Shown piece by piece: positions 15,698 to 17,824 of a DNA stretch of 17,824 nt. Source of the DNA: Cyclobacteriaceae bacterium (GTDB lineage Bacteria > Bacteroidota > Bacteroidia > Cytophagales > Cyclobacteriaceae); assembly GCA_028279155.1 (NCBI GenBank), contig JANQST010000068.1, forward strand, positions 1 to 17,824, written 5' to 3'. Every line of letters begins with the position of its first letter. Position 1 is the stretch's first letter. The notes below the pieces were generated by a model, which made no database searches, was not told the origin of the DNA, and worked only from the letters and a program-made list of their open reading frames with translations. The translations under genes were made by a program, and so were the position numbers.

Positions 15698-15711
15698 CTG
15701 TTTTCCAGTTG
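15695..15711. repeat. Inverted repeat carrying both divergent -33 elements
   Basis: CAACTG (15695-15700) and CAGTTG (15706-15711) form a perfect 6-bp inverted repeat with a 5-base centre (TTTTC). Each arm contains the -33 TTG of one of the two divergent promoters. The pair could also be a regulator site overlapping both. Confidence 0.45.
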
Positions 15712-15741
15712 AAGCGTTCTAATTCATTAACACTATTTTTG
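15709..15741 (+). promoter_or_regulatory. Promoter of the S41 protease gene (-33 TTG, -7 TATTTTTG)
   Basis: TATTTTTG at 15734-15741 is an exact -7 box, identical in sequence to that of the divergent hemerythrin promoter. The -33 TTG is at 15709-15711, 22 bases away. The predicted start near 15745 gives a leader of about 14 bases to the GTG at 15759. Confidence 0.6.
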
Positions 15742-15758
15742 ATAAAATTTTTTGAACT

Positions 15759-17387
15759 GTGAGCACACATAAAAATTCGAAACAAGCCATACGACTACCA
15801 CTCTACATAGCTGTTGCTATTAGTATTGGAATATTCCTTGGTGCCAACATGGCATCTCCAGCCTCCAATCCAACGCAAGGGCTAGTTAAAAACCTTCAGA
15901 AATTCAGACAGATTATTAGCTATATCGAAAACGACTATGTCGATCCTGTGAATTCTGACGAATTGGTTGAAGGAGCTATCTCGAATGTGCTAAAAGACCT
16001 GGACCCACACTCTGTATACATACCACCCAGAGAATCTGAGCTTGCTCAATCACAGCTGGAAGGAAATTATGAAGGCATTGGTATTGAATTCAATATTTTC
16101 AAAGACACCATTTTTGTTGTAACTCCGCTGAGTGGTGGACCTTCTGAAAAACTGGGGATTAAAACAGGTGATAAGATCATAAAAGTAGATGGAGAAAATG
16201 TTGCAGGCATTGACATTAACAACCGCAAGGTGATCGAGTTGCTCAGAGGTGAAAAAGGTTCTGAAGTTGTTGTTTCAATTCAAAGAAAAGGAGAAAGTGA
16301 GTTAATTGATTTTAACATAGAGCGAGATGTCATTCCTCAATTCTCGGTAGATGTTTCTTACATGGTTGATGATGAGATCGGGTACATCAAAGTAAGCCGA
16401 TTTGCGAATTCAACATTTCTGGAATTTAAAGAAGCACTACTTAAGCTAAAGGACCAGGGCATGACCAAAATGGTATTGGATCTGACCGGAAATCCAGGTG
16501 GATACCTGCAACGAGCAGTACAAATGGTTGATGAAATCATCGCTGGAGAAAAAATGATTGTCTACACCGACGGCAAAGAGAAAAGATATACCGAGCAACA
16601 CTACTCCGGTGAAGAAGGAGATTTTGAAGAGGGTACTATTGTAGTAATGGTGGATGAAGGATCTGCTTCTGCATCAGAAATCGTGGCTGGAGCCATTCAG
16701 GATCATGATAGAGGATTAATAGTGGGCAGAAGATCTTTTGGCAAAGGACTCGTACAGCTCCCAATCAATTTAAATGATGGATCCCAGCTTCGCTTAACCA
16801 TTTCCCGGTACTATACTCCTAGTGGAAGAAGTATCCAAAAATCCTATGAAGGCAAATTGGAAGACTACCACATGGAAGCATACAATCGCTTTACAAATGG
16901 AGAGCTTTATACCTCAGACAGCATAAAGGTGGATGACAGTCTTGTTTTTAAAACTTCCAAAGGGCGTACGGTATATGGTGGGGGTGGTATTACTCCGGAC
17001 TTTTTCGTTCCGTTGGATACTTCTGAGAATAGTGCTTACCTGAATCGTCTATTTAGTACCAACTCGATGCAAGAGTTTACTATCAAGTACGCGGAAGAAA
17101 ATCAAAAAAAGTTGGAAGATATGGGACTTGAAGAGTTCAGAAAATCATTTGTAGTCTCAGATCGCATCATAAATGACTTAGTCACAAGTGCCCAAAGCAA
17201 TGACCTTCCTTTTGACGAACTTGGATTCAAAAAATCTAAAGGATTGATTAGGCTATTGACAAAAGCATATATCGCCAGGGGCATTTGGGACAATGAGGGT
17301 TTCTATCCAATATTCAATGAACAGGATGAAGTATTCCTAAAAGCCATCAGCTTAATGAACGAAGCAAACCAGTTGGCAAACAATTGA
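15759..17387 (+). CDS. S41 C-terminal processing peptidase
   Basis: A 542-residue periplasmic protease of the Prc/CtpA type. After a short basic head, a hydrophobic segment (about 12-32) acts as signal peptide or membrane anchor. A PDZ domain follows (roughly 85-175, with GDKIIKVDGENVAG). The S41 core has VLDLTGNPGGYL, then GSASASE with nucleophile Ser304 and FGKG with the general base Lys329, the 25-residue spacing seen in Prc and CtpB. A C-terminal extension of about 150 residues is common in Bacteroidota members. The enzyme trims or degrades proteins at the C terminus. The GTG at 15759 is the likely start, since the next in-frame Met falls inside the hydrophobic segment. The usual Arg of DLRxNPGG is Thr here. 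It is transcribed away from the hemerythrin operon. Confidence 0.92.
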   Translation: MSTHKNSKQAIRLPLYIAVAISIGIFLGANMASPASNPTQGLVKNLQKFRQIISYIENDYVDPVNSDELVEGAISNVLKDLDPHSVYIPPRESELAQSQLEGNYEGIGIEFNIFKDTIFVVTPLSGGPSEKLGIKTGDKIIKVDGENVAGIDINNRKVIELLRGEKGSEVVVSIQRKGESELIDFNIERDVIPQFSVDVSYMVDDEIGYIKVSRFANSTFLEFKEALLKLKDQGMTKMVLDLTGNPGGYLQRAVQMVDEIIAGEKMIVYTDGKEKRYTEQHYSGEEGDFEEGTIVVMVDEGSASASEIVAGAIQDHDRGLIVGRRSFGKGLVQLPINLNDGSQLRLTISRYYTPSGRSIQKSYEGKLEDYHMEAYNRFTNGELYTSDSIKVDDSLVFKTSKGRTVYGGGGITPDFFVPLDTSENSAYLNRLFSTNSMQEFTIKYAEENQKKLEDMGLEEFRKSFVVSDRIINDLVTSAQSNDLPFDELGFKKSKGLIRLLTKAYIARGIWDNEGFYPIFNEQDEVFLKAISLMNEANQLANN

Positions 17388-17432
17388 TTCAATTAGGCAA
17401 AGTCCAACAAACAAAAACTAATTCACACTGAG

Positions 17433-17510
17433 TCACCCTAAACTTGTTTCAGGGTCTCGCTCGTAATCCTCGTCCTAATATTCGAAGATTCTGAAACAAG
17501 TTCAGAATGA
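17433..17510. repeat. REP-like palindromic repeat / possible terminator
   Basis: Two 25-base arms (17433-17457 and 17486-17510) are inverted copies with a perfect 12-bp core, AACTTGTTTCAG at 17441-17452 and its complement at 17491-17502, plus matching ends. The 28-base loop is unrelated. The form TCA-x-x-CT-x-AACTTGTTTCAG is, as I recall, a frequent intergenic repeat in Bacteroidota genomes. It lies 45 bases after the protease stop, where its RNA hairpin could end transcription or protect the 3' end. Confidence 0.75.
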
Positions 17511-17638
17511 CAGTTAGTTATTTATCATTTTGCCTGTAACCATCCCAACTATCAGGAGTATTCTTTGTACAGTTCGGCTGATAATTGCGCCTTTTAGCAT
17601 TAATTAACAGCAATTAACAATCGTTCTCGTAAAATTTG

Positions 17639-17678
17639 TAAGATGATATGCAACTTTTTATTTAGGTCAATCATCTTA
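17639..17678. repeat. 9-bp inverted repeat with 22-base loop
   Basis: TAAGATGAT (17639-17647) and ATCATCTTA (17670-17678) are perfect inverted copies. If transcribed, they could form a stem in the leader of the following gene; if not, they could be an operator. No known riboswitch is recognised. Confidence 0.45.
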
Positions 17679-17706
17679 TTGTTAGTTAAAGGTTAGGTTT
17701 TCGAAT

Positions 17707-17720
17707 GTCGATGTATCGAC
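17707..17720. promoter_or_regulatory. Small palindrome GTCGAT-GT-ATCGAC
   Basis: Two 6-bp inverted arms are separated by two bases, 43 bases before the ATG at 17764. The spacing and symmetry suit a dimeric regulator, but there is no direct support. Confidence 0.3.
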
Positions 17721-17763
17721 AAGAGGAAAAAAAGACGCTTAGATAGATAAATTAAGAAATCCG

Positions 17764-17824
17764 ATGCAACCCAAGTTCAATAAACTCATAACTCTGCTCC
17801 TGCTCCTGGGCACGTTTGCTTTCT
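17764..17824 (+). CDS. Start of an exported protein, cut by the window edge
   Basis: ATG at 17764 begins MQPKFNKLITLLLLLGTFAF, a classic signal peptide with a basic head and Leu-rich core. Twenty codons are visible before the window ends, so the mature protein is unknown. The long leader with repeats and the signal peptide would suit an outer-membrane or secreted protein. Confidence 0.6.
   Translation, partial: MQPKFNKLITLLLLLGTFAF

Larger units (their letters stand above)
17388..17763 (+). other. 376-bp non-coding region between protease and next gene
   Basis: No convincing gene is visible. It holds a large palindromic repeat (17433-17510), two AATTAACA copies spaced by 10 bases (17602-17609 and 17612-17619), a 9-bp inverted repeat (17639-17678), and a small palindrome (17707-17720). 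There is no exact TAnnTTTG box on the plus strand; the nearest is TAGGTTTT at 17694-17701. The last 60 bases before the ATG at 17764 are AT-rich. Confidence 0.6.

Noticed and set aside
1..17824. CRISPR array, tRNA, rRNA, insertion sequence or prophage genes
   Set aside because: No regularly spaced repeats, cloverleaf-like segments or transposase/integrase-like proteins were seen on reading both strands.

Overview
The window looks like a chromosomal piece of a Bacteroidota bacterium, probably a marine Cytophagales-type lineage, although the family is a guess. The evidence is AT-rich DNA, several matches to the Bacteroidota -7 promoter box TAnnTTTG in front of genes, almost no Shine-Dalgarno sequences, frequent GTG and TTG starts, and gene types common in the phylum (Wzi-like outer-membrane protein, RIC/hemerythrin protein, S41 C-terminal processing protease).

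Left and middle (1-10.8 kb) is a surface-polysaccharide or glycan locus. It opens with a glycosyltransferase (GT) cut by the left edge, followed by a convergent Wzi-like capsule-assembly protein. Next come a GT2 enzyme with its own promoter and a convergent GT92/GT2-type enzyme. A rightward operon begins at 4561 with a one-polypeptide ABC exporter of the SyrD/PvdE/YojI cyclic-peptide type. It continues through three tightly spaced or overlapping GT2 genes, the last two being diverged tandem duplicates. After a 105-bp gap with a candidate promoter come a GT4-type GT-B enzyme and a small exported protein of unknown function. The GTs probably add successive sugars to one glycan. No polymerase, flippase, Wza or Wzc is visible here, so the product and export route stay open.

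The right-centre (10.8-15.7 kb) is one leftward run. A tightly coupled housekeeping set (RIC-like hemerythrin, ruvX, def, YafV-type amidase) has ORFs that overlap by 1, 4 and 1 bases. It runs into two paralogous fucosyltransferase-like genes that flank an exported helical protein. The promoter at the head of the run is almost on top of the first ATG, suggesting a leaderless mRNA.

The right end (15.7-17.8 kb) holds a divergent S41 protease whose promoter is back to back with that of the hemerythrin gene. It is followed by 376 bp without a gene. That stretch carries a large palindromic repeat, a 9-bp inverted repeat and a small palindrome, and it precedes a signal-peptide gene cut by the window edge. 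I saw no tRNA, rRNA, CRISPR array, transposase or att site. The best candidate for something unusual is the cyclic-peptide-type exporter leading a glycosyltransferase operon. The Cys-less RIC protein and the mirrored divergent promoter are also notable.
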